Of a stretch of DNA of 64,000 nucleotides, positions 45,026-53,896 are shown piece after piece. Numbering within the stretch: position 1 is the first letter of the stretch; every line of letters begins with the position of its first letter. The translations under genes were made by a program, and so were the position numbers. The stretch comes from Streptomyces sp. NBC_00258 (GTDB lineage Bacteria; Actinomycetota; Actinomycetes; Streptomycetales; Streptomycetaceae): contig NZ_CP108081.1 of the NCBI RefSeq assembly GCF_036182465.1, positions 12,028,001 to 12,092,000 of the forward strand, written 5' to 3'. The notes beneath the pieces are model-generated. The model saw nothing but the letters and a program-made list of their open reading frames with translations, had not been told where the DNA came from and made no database searches.

Positions 45026-45110
45026 AAATGATGAGATCTTGGCGGCCTTTGAGTCGGAAGCGATTGAACCCGGCGTGCAGCTGGATGGACTGGGGAACAC
45101 CTTGAGTTTT

Positions 45111-46583
45111 GTGCAGACAACACCTGCGGCCGAGATCGGACCATCAGTGACTGCCGATGTCTGGCGCGGACACTGGATCGGCGGACATCGGGTCGACAGC
45201 GCCAGCCGAATCCCGGTCACCTCCCCGATCGGCGGCGAGGACCTCGGTGACATCGCCTCGGGCAGTGCTGAGGAGGTCGATGCTGCTGTCGCCGCTGCAC
45301 GCAGCGCGTTCCCGGCCTGGGCAGCGCTCGGGCCGCAAGGCCGACGGGAGCACCTACGTGCCTTCGCCGACGCGATCGCACGTCACGGCGAAAAGCTCGC
45401 GCAGGTCGAGACGCTCGACAATGGCACCCTGCTCGCGGCCATGCGGAATCGGTTCGTGCCCCGCGCCAAGCACAACATCGAGTTCTTCGCCGACCGGGCC
45501 GTCGACCTGAACCGCACGCCGATCGTCAGCGGCGAGGTCTCTCACCACACTCGTTATCAGCCGGCAGGTGTGGCAGCGCTGATCACACCGTGGAACGCCC
45601 CGCTCATGCTCACCACCTGGAAGCTCGGACCTGCCCTTGCCGCGGGCAACACCGTGGTGATCAAGCCGCCGGAACTGGCTCCGCTGAGTTGCTCGCTGCT
45701 TGCGGAGATCGCCGCAGAGGCAGGCATCCCGGACGGAGTCATCAACGTTGTTCAGGGTTACGGACGTGAGGCCGGAGCCGCCCTGGTCGAACATCCCGAC
45801 ATCGACCGCCTCAGCTTCACCGGCTCCGTCCCGACCGGGCGCGTCGCTGCCCGCGCGGCGGAACGGATGGTGCCCGTCAGTCTTGAACTCGGGGGTAAGT
45901 CGCCGCTGATCGTGTTCGAAGACGCCGACATCGATCTTGCGGTCGCTGACCTCACCCACCAATACCACAACGCCGGGCAGGTGTGCCTCGCCGGCACACG
46001 GGTGATCGTCCATGAAGCGATCGCAGACGTCTTTCTCGAACGTGCGGCGCAAGCCACCGCGGAACTGCGAGTCGGGGACCCACGCCAGCCGAGCACCCAG
46101 GTCGGCCCACTCATCTCCGATCAGCAGGCGCGACGAGTGGCCGGATTCGTTGAACGGGCACTGGACGACGGAGCCGAGCTGCTGTGGGGGAGTCCTGAAC
46201 GCAATGGCCTGTACATGATGCCAATGCTTCTGGCCAGCGTGCGCCAGGACATGGAAGTCGTGCAGGAGGAGATCTTCGGGCCTGTGCTCACGTTCCAGAC
46301 GTTTGCCGACGAGGCAGAAGCCGTCGCGCTGGCCAACGGCACGAGATTCGCTCTCGCGGCCGGCGTCTACACGACTGACGCGCAACGGGCCTGGCGGGTC
46401 AGCGACGCCATCGTCTCGGGGCTCGTATGGGTCAACGGCTACGGCGCGCGTCATCTGGCTACGCCGTTCGGGGGCACGAAGAGCTCCGGTCTCGGCCGCG
46501 AAGGCGGCGACTGGAGCTTCGACTTCTTCTGCGACGTCAAGAACGTTTCGATCACCGCAGACACCTTTGGGGGTACACGATGA
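45111..46583 (+). CDS. aldehyde dehydrogenase (2), semialdehyde-type
   Basis: A 490-residue ALDH. Markers are TPWNAPLMLTTWKLGPALAA, FTGSVPTGRVAARAA, LELGGKSPLIVFEDAD and the catalytic Cys in AGQVCLAGTR. The open frame begins at 45021, but that overlaps the -10 box, so a downstream GTG is needed. 45111 gives the normal N-terminal length ahead of VWRGHWIGG, though no good ribosome site is seen and GTG 45075 is possible. As first gene of the operon with FAA hydrolase, hydratase and extradiol dioxygenase it most likely oxidises the ring-cleavage semialdehyde (HpaE-like role). Confidence 0.75.
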   Translation: MQTTPAAEIGPSVTADVWRGHWIGGHRVDSASRIPVTSPIGGEDLGDIASGSAEEVDAAVAAARSAFPAWAALGPQGRREHLRAFADAIARHGEKLAQVETLDNGTLLAAMRNRFVPRAKHNIEFFADRAVDLNRTPIVSGEVSHHTRYQPAGVAALITPWNAPLMLTTWKLGPALAAGNTVVIKPPELAPLSCSLLAEIAAEAGIPDGVINVVQGYGREAGAALVEHPDIDRLSFTGSVPTGRVAARAAERMVPVSLELGGKSPLIVFEDADIDLAVADLTHQYHNAGQVCLAGTRVIVHEAIADVFLERAAQATAELRVGDPRQPSTQVGPLISDQQARRVAGFVERALDDGAELLWGSPERNGLYMMPMLLASVRQDMEVVQEEIFGPVLTFQTFADEAEAVALANGTRFALAAGVYTTDAQRAWRVSDAIVSGLVWVNGYGARHLATPFGGTKSSGLGREGGDWSFDFFCDVKNVSITADTFGGTR

Positions 46584-47470
46584 CGTTGTGGGGCTTCGAC
46601 TCGCTCCCCCCTGTGTTGAGGGGGCCCCGGACGGAGTGGCGCCGCGTGTTCTTCGAGGGGCGCGTTCAACACGTGCTCGCTCGCGACGGGCAGCTCAGGA
46701 TCTCGGACGGGCGGTGGGTCCCGGAGGAGGAAGCCCCCCATCTGGCGCCCTGCGTACCGTCGAAGATCGTGGCGATGCATCTGAACCTCGACGCACGCAG
46801 AATCGAGAATCGGGATCCTGCGCCGCCGGCGACACCGAATTACTTCCTCAAGCCGCCGACCTCCGTGAACGCGCACCACGGTGTGCTTCACCGGCCGCAG
46901 GGCCATCACTATCTGAACTACGAGGGAGAGCTGGCCGTCGTCGTTGGACAGCCCCTGTTCGATGTGCGCCCCGACGACGCCTGGGCCGCGATCGCGGGAT
47001 TCACGGTGGCGAACGACGTGGGGCTGCACGACTATCGCGACACCGACAACGGCTCGATGCTGCGGGTCAAGGGCCAGGACGGATTCTGCCCGCTGGGCCC
47101 GGGCCTGGTCAGCGGCGTCGATGTTCGCGAGTCCACCCTGCGCACGTATGTCAATGGAGCGGTGGTGCAGGAAGGGTCGATTGCAGACCTTCTGTTCGAT
47201 CCGGGCTACGTTCTCAGTGACCTGTCCCGCCACATGACCCTGCTGCCGGGTGACGTGGTGCTGCTGGGGACGCCCGCAAACTCTCGCCCGATGAACGTAG
47301 GCGACGTCGTCGAGGTGGAAGTCACCGGGGTCGGGCGCTTGAGCAACCGGATTGCCGAGCGGCCGGACGCCGCCTTCGAGGACGGTCATCGCCGCACCGA
47401 CAGCGACAATGTTCGCCGCATCGCATTGATGGGTGACTACTGGGCCGCGCGTGACGCGGAGGTGCACTGA
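46580..47470 (+). CDS. FAA-family hydrolase/decarboxylase (2), HpaG-like
   Basis: A 296-residue FAA-family protein starting in an ATGA overlap with the ALDH stop. It has LNLDARRIENRDPAPPATP, the metal site Glu-x-Glu in NYEGELAVVVGQ, VANDVGLHDYRDTDNGSMLR with VKGQDGFCPLGPG, and VVLLGTPANSRP. Together with the hydratase next door it suggests the homoprotocatechuate-type branch, in which 5-oxo-pentene-tricarboxylate is decarboxylated and isomerised. The exact reaction is inferred from context. The C-terminal ~40 residues extend past the usual end of the domain. Confidence 0.75.
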   Translation: MTLWGFDSLPPVLRGPRTEWRRVFFEGRVQHVLARDGQLRISDGRWVPEEEAPHLAPCVPSKIVAMHLNLDARRIENRDPAPPATPNYFLKPPTSVNAHHGVLHRPQGHHYLNYEGELAVVVGQPLFDVRPDDAWAAIAGFTVANDVGLHDYRDTDNGSMLRVKGQDGFCPLGPGLVSGVDVRESTLRTYVNGAVVQEGSIADLLFDPGYVLSDLSRHMTLLPGDVVLLGTPANSRPMNVGDVVEVEVTGVGRLSNRIAERPDAAFEDGHRRTDSDNVRRIALMGDYWAARDAEVH

Positions 47471-47472
47471 CC

Positions 47473-48261
47473 ATGCGACTCAGCGATGAGCAGGTGGGGT
47501 CGTGGGCGGACGCCCTGGTGAAGGCCGAGGAGACACGCACGCCGATCGGCAAGCTCTCAGCCGCCGAGCCCGAGCTCGAACCGGCGCAGGCATACCGTAT
47601 CCAACGCGAAGTGGCACAGCGGCGAACTGACAACGGTGAGCAGCTCGTTGGCCTGAAAGTGGGACTGACCAGCCGCGCGATGCAGCAGATGAGCGGAGTC
47701 ATGCAGCCAGACTTCGGGCACCTGTTCGCCGCGATGGCGGTCGCTGACGGTGCGATCGTCGAGACGGCCGAACTCATGCAGCCCGCGGTCGAGGCCGAGC
47801 TCGCCTATGTGCTGGCCGAGCCGCTGGAGGGTCCAGGAGTCTCCGCCGCGGACGTGCTGCGAGCCACCGCCTTTGTCTGCCCAGCACTTGAGATCGTCGA
47901 CACCCGCTTCGACGACTGGAAGATCCGCTGGGTCGACACGGTCGCCGACAACGGGTCGTCGGCCCGGTTCGTGCTCGGCGACAACGGGGTGGACCCCAAG
48001 GGCCTCGATCTCGAAATGGCAGGTCTCGTCTTCGAGCGCAACGGCTCCATCGTGTCAACCGCCGCGCTTGCCGAGGTCATGGGGCATCCGACCCGCGCCG
48101 TCGCGTGGCTTGCGAACGCTCTGGCGGAGTACGGCACCACGCTGCCTGCGGGCTCGGTCGTGTTGTCAGGCGCACCATGCCGCGCAGTCGCCGTCGAACC
48201 CGGAGATCACTTCCGGGTCCGCATTGACCGCATCGGCACGGCAGCCGTGACCTTCCGTTGA
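47473..48261 (+). CDS. 2-oxo-hept-4-ene-dioate/2-keto-4-pentenoate hydratase
   Basis: A 262-residue member of the HpaH/MhpD hydratase group, which shares the FAA fold. The N-terminal helix (PAQAYRIQREVAQRR) leads to VGLKVGLTSRAMQQM, then Glu residues of the metal site in QPAVEAELAYVLAEPL and ALEIVDTRFDDW, and GSVVLSGAPCRAV near the end. It adds water to a 2-oxo-4-enoate. Start two bases after the preceding stop. The aldolase that would follow in the pathway (HpaI or MhpE type) is not in the window. Confidence 0.85.
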   Translation: MRLSDEQVGSWADALVKAEETRTPIGKLSAAEPELEPAQAYRIQREVAQRRTDNGEQLVGLKVGLTSRAMQQMSGVMQPDFGHLFAAMAVADGAIVETAELMQPAVEAELAYVLAEPLEGPGVSAADVLRATAFVCPALEIVDTRFDDWKIRWVDTVADNGSSARFVLGDNGVDPKGLDLEMAGLVFERNGSIVSTAALAEVMGHPTRAVAWLANALAEYGTTLPAGSVVLSGAPCRAVAVEPGDHFRVRIDRIGTAAVTFR

Positions 48262-48368
48262 CCGCGCCGGATACCGCGGACACCGGACATGGACCAGGAA
48301 CAGGCGGCCGGCGGCATGGGACGGCCCAAGCCAGATCGACCCCCACTGACGCAGGAGGCAGAGAGACG

Positions 48369-49850
48369 ATGACCGTGACAACACCCGCCACCTGGGCGGA
48401 CCCCACCGCCATTGGTGAGCGCATCTACAGTGGCGGCTGGATCGAGGCCGGCGGTGGGCTGCTCGACGTCATCGAACCTGCGACGGGCGACCTGATCGCA
48501 CACGTGGGCAGCGCCTCGCCGGAGGACGTCCGCCGTGCCGCCGCCAGGGCCGCCGAGGCACAGCGCGAGTGGGCCGGCACGCCGTTTCCCCATCGTGCCG
48601 CGGTCCTGAGCCGGGCCGCGGATCTTCTGCGAGCTCACGAGGCCGATTTCGGACACTGGCTGCGACGTGAAGCGGGCGCGACCGCCCTGCGAGTACGCAT
48701 GGAACTGGGTGGATCAGAGGCTGAGCTTCGCGAGGGGGCAGCCAGCACGTCCCAGGCACACGGCGAGTTCTACCCGACGCTCAAGGCGGGGGAGCGGTCC
48801 TATGCCTACCGAGTGCCGCGTGGCGTCATCGGGGTGATCTCGCCCTGGAACGCGCCGCTGCTGTTGGCGATGCGTTCGATCGCACCCGCCCTCGCACTCG
48901 GGAACGCGGTCGTGGTCAAGCCGGACCCGCACACTCCGATCTCCGGAGGCGTGCTCATTGCGCAACTGTTCGAGGACGCCGGCCTGCCGACCGGGCTGCT
49001 GCACGTCGTACCGGGCGGAGTCGAAGCTGGCGAAGCGCTGGTCGCCGACCCGCACATTGCCATGATCTCGTTCACCGGTTCCACGCAGGTGGGGCGTCTT
49101 GTCGGCGCGGCAGCGGGACAAGCCCTGAAGCCGGTGAACCTGGAGCTGGGCGGCAACAACGCCTTCATCGTGCTCGACGACGCCGACGTCGAGGCCGCCG
49201 CGTCCGCCGGTGCGTGGAGCACGTTCTTCGGCGCCGGCCAGGGATGCATCTGTGCCGGGCGGCACCTCGTTGCGGAGAACCTGTACGACCGGTACGTCGA
49301 GCTGGTCACTGAGTACGCACGTGCGCTGACCGTCGGCGACACCTTGCGTGAGGAGTCCATCCGACTGGGTCCTCTCATCAACCAGCGCCAGGCGGGCAAC
49401 GTGAACCGCATTGTGACCAGCAGCGTCGCCGCGGGCGCGCGGCTGACGGCCGGCGGGGAACCGCGGGGTTGTCTGTTCCCGGCAACGGTGCTCGCGGACG
49501 TGACGCCGAACATGGCGATCTTCGAGGAGGAGACTTTCGGCCCGGTCGTCGGAATCACCTCGTTCCGAGACGACGACGAGGCGGTCGCACTGGCCAATCA
49601 GAGCGAGTACGGCCTCACCGCCGCAGTCCACTCCCGTTCCACGGGCCGCGCTCTCGCCATTGCCGAGCGACTGAATACCGGCATGGCGCACATCAACGAC
49701 GTCACGATCAAGGACGGGCCGACCGTTCCGTTCGGCGGTACGGGAGCCTCCGGCAACGGAGGGCGATTCGGCGGTTCGTCGAACTGGGACGAGTTCACCG
49801 AATGGCGTTGGTTCACCGTCAACGACACCACTAGCAGGATGGAGCTCTAA
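48369..49850 (+). CDS. aromatic aldehyde dehydrogenase (3), vanillin/benzaldehyde type
   Basis: A 493-residue ALDH whose cofactor Glu context LELGGNNAFIVLDDAD is that of vanillin/benzaldehyde/salicylaldehyde dehydrogenases. The catalytic Cys is in GAGQGCICAGR, and ISPWNAPLLLAMRSIAPAL and FTGSTQVGRLVG are normal. It converts an aromatic aldehyde to the acid with NAD. An aromatic aldehyde intermediate fits with the SDRs of the island. GGAGG lies upstream of the ATG at 48369. One base separates its stop from the dioxygenase start. Confidence 0.8.
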   Translation: MTVTTPATWADPTAIGERIYSGGWIEAGGGLLDVIEPATGDLIAHVGSASPEDVRRAAARAAEAQREWAGTPFPHRAAVLSRAADLLRAHEADFGHWLRREAGATALRVRMELGGSEAELREGAASTSQAHGEFYPTLKAGERSYAYRVPRGVIGVISPWNAPLLLAMRSIAPALALGNAVVVKPDPHTPISGGVLIAQLFEDAGLPTGLLHVVPGGVEAGEALVADPHIAMISFTGSTQVGRLVGAAAGQALKPVNLELGGNNAFIVLDDADVEAAASAGAWSTFFGAGQGCICAGRHLVAENLYDRYVELVTEYARALTVGDTLREESIRLGPLINQRQAGNVNRIVTSSVAAGARLTAGGEPRGCLFPATVLADVTPNMAIFEEETFGPVVGITSFRDDDEAVALANQSEYGLTAAVHSRSTGRALAIAERLNTGMAHINDVTIKDGPTVPFGGTGASGNGGRFGGSSNWDEFTEWRWFTVNDTTSRMEL

Positions 49851-49851
49851 C

Positions 49852-50862
49852 ATGTCGAACGTCCCACCGCCCGAGGCGCGCTTCGAGATCGCGCAGCTTG
49901 CTCACATGGAGCTTCTGACACCGAAGCCCGAAGAGAGCCTGTGGTTCTTCCGTGAGCTGCTGGGCATGGAGGTGACCCATCAGGAAGGTCAGTCGGTCTA
50001 CCTGCGTGCCTTCGAGGATCCCTACCACCACTCGCTGAAGCTCACCGAAGCTCCGAAGGCGGGTCTGGGCCATGTCGGCTGGCGCGCGAGCTCTCCCGAA
50101 GCGCTGGAGCGTCGCGCCGCTCGCCTCGAGGCGAGCGGGCAGGGGCGTGGCTGGATCGACGGTGACGTCGGGCACGGGCGGGCCTATACGTTCCAGACAC
50201 CCGATGACCACCTGATGGAGGTCTTCTGGGACGTCGACTACTACAAGGCGACCCCCGAGACCGCCACCAAGCTGCGCAACCGGCCGTCGCGTCGCCCGCT
50301 GCGGGGTGTCCCGGTCCGCCGCCTCGATCACGGAAACATCCTCGCCTCGGACGTCCAGGCCACCGCTGAACACCTCGTCGAGAACCTCGGGTTCCGTGTC
50401 ACCGAGAAGCTCGTGTCACGCGAGAACAACGGCGAGTGGATCGGCGCATGGGTCACGGTCACCAACCTCACCCACGACATCGCCATCTTCAAGGACCCCA
50501 CCGGTACGCGCGGGCGGCTGCACCACGTGTGCTACTTCTACGGTTCGCCGCAGCACCTCTACGACATCGGTGACATCTTCAAGGACCACGACATCTTCGT
50601 CGAGGCCGGCCCTGGCAAGCACGGCATCAGCCAGGGCATGTACATGTACGTCTACGAGCCCGGCGGAAACCGCGTCGAGCTGTGGGGCGACTCGGGCCTG
50701 CTCATCTTCGATCCCAGCTGGGAGACCGTCGATTGGGTATTCGAAGACATCGCCGGCTACGGAGACACGTGGGTCGGTCAGCCCATCGCCGAGTACTTCT
50801 ACACGTACGGGACACCGAACGTCCAGCTGCCCGGTGGACCGGTGCCGCCGCCGTTCGCCTGA
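49852..50862 (+). CDS. type I extradiol ring-cleavage dioxygenase
   Basis: A 336-residue two-module VOC dioxygenase with metal ligands His160 (RRLDHGNI), His225 (LHHVCYF) and Glu276 (NRVELWG), plus the catalytic base His208 (LTHDIAI) and Tyr266 (MYMYVYEPGG). All five positions correspond to those of homoprotocatechuate 2,3-dioxygenase. It therefore opens a catechol ring next to the diol. Family members use Fe(II) or, in the Arthrobacter MndD branch, Mn(II), and the metal cannot be told from sequence. Last gene of the five-gene operon starting at 45.1 kb. The catechol substrate is inferred, not shown. Confidence 0.85.
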   Translation: MSNVPPPEARFEIAQLAHMELLTPKPEESLWFFRELLGMEVTHQEGQSVYLRAFEDPYHHSLKLTEAPKAGLGHVGWRASSPEALERRAARLEASGQGRGWIDGDVGHGRAYTFQTPDDHLMEVFWDVDYYKATPETATKLRNRPSRRPLRGVPVRRLDHGNILASDVQATAEHLVENLGFRVTEKLVSRENNGEWIGAWVTVTNLTHDIAIFKDPTGTRGRLHHVCYFYGSPQHLYDIGDIFKDHDIFVEAGPGKHGISQGMYMYVYEPGGNRVELWGDSGLLIFDPSWETVDWVFEDIAGYGDTWVGQPIAEYFYTYGTPNVQLPGGPVPPPFA

Positions 50863-50944
50863 AACCGATCAGGATCGGGGCCGAGACCGATGGCCGGCGG
50901 TGAGCACGCACGACCACGCCTGCGCGGTCCCGCACGAGCGCGAT

Positions 50945-51372
50945 CCACCGGGCTGGTACGGCCGGGGTGTCGCCTGGTCGGCGATCACCTCGGCCGTGAG
51001 CTGGAGATCAGTGAGCCGCCGTTGACAGAGTCCTCCGCCGCCAGGAGGCGGAAGGCCTTGTCGAGAGCGAGCGCTACGTCGGTGCGCGCCGGTGCCGTGC
51101 CAGGGGCCTGGGAGCAGCGGATGGGGATACCGGCCGTCCTCGTCGGCTCCGTGACCGCGCGGTCCGGCGGCGCGCATGGAGTCTCCTCGGTTCCTTGCGC
51201 AGGGGACGGCTCCGCTCGTCTGCCCGCGGGGTCCGCCGACGAACACGACGCGCTGCTCGAACTGACTGAGAACGGTGCTGATCCCGCGGCCGTCGAGACC
51301 GCCGCCCCAGAGCACAAACTACGCACCGTCCGGGCCTGTTCGGCCGGCACGGGTGGAAAGGACGTCGCCTGA
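50945..51372 (+). pseudogene. GntR-family regulator, degraded
   Basis: Mixed frames show RLVGDHLGRELEISEPPLTE (winged-HTH region) and, at the end, EHDALLELTENGADPAAVET with EHKLRTVRACS. The latter matches the C-terminus of the intact GntR at 53.9 kb (EHRAIIELIRNGAPSDEIEK, THKLRTVEAF). Several frameshifts separate the pieces. It runs up to two bases before the decarboxylase-like gene, so that gene has lost or shares an old regulator. Confidence 0.6.
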
Positions 51373-51373
51373 C

Positions 51374-52360
51374 ATGGGTGCACTGAACATCACCATCGCG
51401 ACCTGGGACTACGACCGCGTTCGCCCGATCATGGATGGCCGCGTGCGGGTCGAGGGCTGTGAGATCAACCATGTCGTACTGCCGCCCGAAGAGCTGTTCC
51501 ACCGCGTCGTCAACGGCGACTTCGAGGTGTCGGAGATCGGATTCTCCTCCTACCTGGCCGCGACATCGCGCGGGATCGCCCCGTATATGGCAGTTCCGGT
51601 TTTCCTGTCCCGGATGTTCCGCCATTCGGGCATCTACATTCGCACCGATCGCGGTATCGGCAAGCCGGAAGATCTGCGCGGCAAGGTGATCGGGATCCCG
51701 GAGTACTCGATGGCTGTCGGCCTTTGGGTGCGGGGGATGCTCAATGACGACCACGGCGTGGCCGCGGCCGACGTGCAGTGGCGGCAGGGAGGGCTCGAGC
51801 AACCGGGTCGCAAGGACAAATACCCGATGAGCCTGCCGGAGGGCTTCCCGCTGGAGCCGATCGGCCCAGACGACACGCTCGACGCAATGCTGCGCAACGG
51901 TGAACTGGACGCACTGGTCTCAGCCCGCACTCCACGCGCCTACCTCGAGGATCCGAACGTAGGTCGTCTCTTCGAGAACTTCGCCGAGGTCGAGCGTGAC
52001 TACTTCGCGCGCACCAGGTTGTTCCCGATCATGCATGCCCTGGGCGTGCGGCGCGATGTTCACGAGCGGCATCCCTGGCTGGCCGCAAGCCTGTTGAAGG
52101 CGTTCAACCAGGCGAAAGCGATCGCCCAGGAGGAACTGACCCAGACGGCCGCTCTGAAGATCGGTCTGCCCTGGGTCGTCACGGAAGCACTGGCGACCCG
52201 GCAACTGATGGGCGAGGACTTCTGGCCCTACGGTGTGGAAGCGAATCGGCAGGTCCTCGAGACACTGACGCGCTACGCACACGAGCAGGGGCTCTCCACC
52301 CGACCGGTCAGCGTCGAGGAGTTGTTTGCTCCGAACACCTTGACCGAACCCAAGTTGTAG
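51374..52360 (+). CDS. 4,5-dihydroxyphthalate decarboxylase-like protein
   Basis: A 328-residue protein with the ligand-binding-protein fold of the Pht5/4,5-dihydroxyphthalate decarboxylase family: NITIATWDYDRVRPIMDGRV, FEVSEIGFSSYLAATSRG, FRHSGIYIRTDRGIGKPEDL, GIPEYSMAVGLWVRGMLND and DALVSARTPRAYLEDPNVGR. The family includes true decarboxylases and NMT1-like binding proteins, but there is no signal peptide here, which favours an enzyme. If so it would decarboxylate a dihydroxy aromatic acid ahead of ring cleavage. The ATG at 51374 has GGAAAGGA 12 bases upstream. No regulon palindrome was seen upstream. Confidence 0.75.
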   Translation: MGALNITIATWDYDRVRPIMDGRVRVEGCEINHVVLPPEELFHRVVNGDFEVSEIGFSSYLAATSRGIAPYMAVPVFLSRMFRHSGIYIRTDRGIGKPEDLRGKVIGIPEYSMAVGLWVRGMLNDDHGVAAADVQWRQGGLEQPGRKDKYPMSLPEGFPLEPIGPDDTLDAMLRNGELDALVSARTPRAYLEDPNVGRLFENFAEVERDYFARTRLFPIMHALGVRRDVHERHPWLAASLLKAFNQAKAIAQEELTQTAALKIGLPWVVTEALATRQLMGEDFWPYGVEANRQVLETLTRYAHEQGLSTRPVSVEELFAPNTLTEPKL

Positions 52361-52362
52361 AA

Positions 52363-53610
52363 GTGCCCTCCTCATTCGCGCGTACAGGCGATGCGCAGAC
52401 CTCGTCGGCGCAAGGCAAGGTCGTTGTTCTCCTGGGCGGTCTGATCGCGATCGCCACCTTGACCATCGACCTCTATCTGCCGGCGTTTCCCTCGTTGAGG
52501 AGCGAGTTCAACGCCAGCGCGTCGCAGGTGCAGCTCACGTTGACCGCCTATTTCACAGGCATGGTCGTCGGCATGGCCACGGTCGGGCCGGCCAGCGACA
52601 GACACGGCCGGAAGCGTCCGCTCGTTGTCGGCCTGGCGGGCTTCACTCTCGCCTCGGCGCTGTGTGCCGTCGCGCCGTCCCTGCCCGTTCTGGTCGGCGC
52701 GCGGTTCGCGCAGGGCATTCTCGGCAGTGCCGCCGCGGTCCTGAGCCTGGCGATCGTGGGCGATATCGCCCACGGGCGAGCAGCCGCGCGGATCATGTCC
52801 TGGACCATGCTTGTCGGGATGGTCGGACCGGTGATCGCTCCGCTGCTGGGCGGTCTGTTGCTGGCCATCGGGACCTGGCGGTGGATCTTCGTCGCACTTG
52901 CGGTGTACGGCGCCGTACTGACACTGCTGGTGCTGTGGGCCTTGCCTGAGACGCTTCCGAAAGGACGGCGTCATAAAGCAGCGCTCCAGGACACCCTCGA
53001 CGGGTTCAGACATGCGCTGAAGGACAGGCAGTTCTTCGGGTACGCGGTCGGCGGCTCTCTGATCTCGGCCGCCGTCTTCGCTTATCTGGGCGGCTCGTCC
53101 CTGGTGCTCCACGATGTGTACGGGTTGTCGGCCCAGATGTACGGCCTCGTGTTCGCCCTCAATTCCATCGGGCTGATGGCAGCGATGCAGGTCGGTCGAT
53201 TCATGCTCCGGTGGACGACCCCACGCAACGTCGCTCTGGCGGGCGGGGCCTTGGCCGTTGCCGGCGCCGTCGCCCTGTTGGCGGTCACCGTCGTCGGCGG
53301 GCTCGGCCTCCTGCCCTTCCTCGGGGCGATCTTCATCATCCTCGGCGGGCATGGGATGGAGACGCCGAACTCCACCGCTCTCGCCCTGGCCGGTCACCCC
53401 GACCGGGCTGGCACTGCCTCGTCGCTGGTCAACATCATCATGTTCGGGCTCGGCGCGGCCGCGGCGCCCCTCGTGGGCATCGGTGGAAGTGACAGTGCAC
53501 TCCCCCTGGTCGTGGTGATGGTCGTGGTGACCGCTGCCGGGTTGTCGACTCTCCTGTTTGTCGCTCAGCCGAACCCGCGGATTGACACTCAGGCGAGCGC
53601 CGCCGAATGA
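52363..53610 (+). CDS. Bcr/CflA-type MFS transporter
   Basis: A 415-residue twelve-helix MFS protein (DHA1 group). TIDLYLPAFPSLRSEF in helix 1, the loop motif GPASDRHGRKRPLV and ARFAQGILGSAAAVLSLAI are those of the Bcr/CflA drug-resistance family, a proton-driven exporter. GTG start two bases after the decarboxylase-like gene, so co-transcribed. It may export a toxic intermediate, or import substrate if the family's usual direction does not hold. Confidence 0.8.
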   Translation: MPSSFARTGDAQTSSAQGKVVVLLGGLIAIATLTIDLYLPAFPSLRSEFNASASQVQLTLTAYFTGMVVGMATVGPASDRHGRKRPLVVGLAGFTLASALCAVAPSLPVLVGARFAQGILGSAAAVLSLAIVGDIAHGRAAARIMSWTMLVGMVGPVIAPLLGGLLLAIGTWRWIFVALAVYGAVLTLLVLWALPETLPKGRRHKAALQDTLDGFRHALKDRQFFGYAVGGSLISAAVFAYLGGSSLVLHDVYGLSAQMYGLVFALNSIGLMAAMQVGRFMLRWTTPRNVALAGGALAVAGAVALLAVTVVGGLGLLPFLGAIFIILGGHGMETPNSTALALAGHPDRAGTASSLVNIIMFGLGAAAAPLVGIGGSDSALPLVVVMVVVTAAGLSTLLFVAQPNPRIDTQASAAE

Positions 53611-53703
53611 CCGGCGCCTCTTCGGGTCAAAGCCGAGGTGGTCTCTCGGATGCGCGGGTCACGGCGGTATGACAATGCTGATCGGGTGCGCGACCGGACG
53701 CGA

Positions 53704-53759
53704 CGAAGCTCCGTTGTGGAGGCGACCTTCCCAATTCGCCGTCCCGCGACGGAGCTTCG
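53704..53759. repeat. inverted repeat between MFS and GntR genes
   Basis: CGAAGCTCCGT (53704-53714) and ACGGAGCTTCG (53749-53759) are perfect inverted copies 34 bases apart in the gap between two convergent genes. It may be a weak bidirectional terminator. Confidence 0.4.
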
Positions 53760-53896
53760 ATGCGCCGTCAGTCTGCCTGCCGGCGTCGGCTGAATCGTGA
53801 TCCCCTGACGACGATTGGGTTCGCCGTCAGAGAGCGGGCACCGCCCCCTGATTTTCCCGGTCACGGGGCGGCATCGACAGAGCCCGGGATGACTGC

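Noticed and set aside
45021..45110. Start of the second aldehyde dehydrogenase at ATG 45021
   Set aside because: That ATG lies inside the -10 box of a TTGACA-N18-TATGAT promoter, so it would not be transcribed from it.
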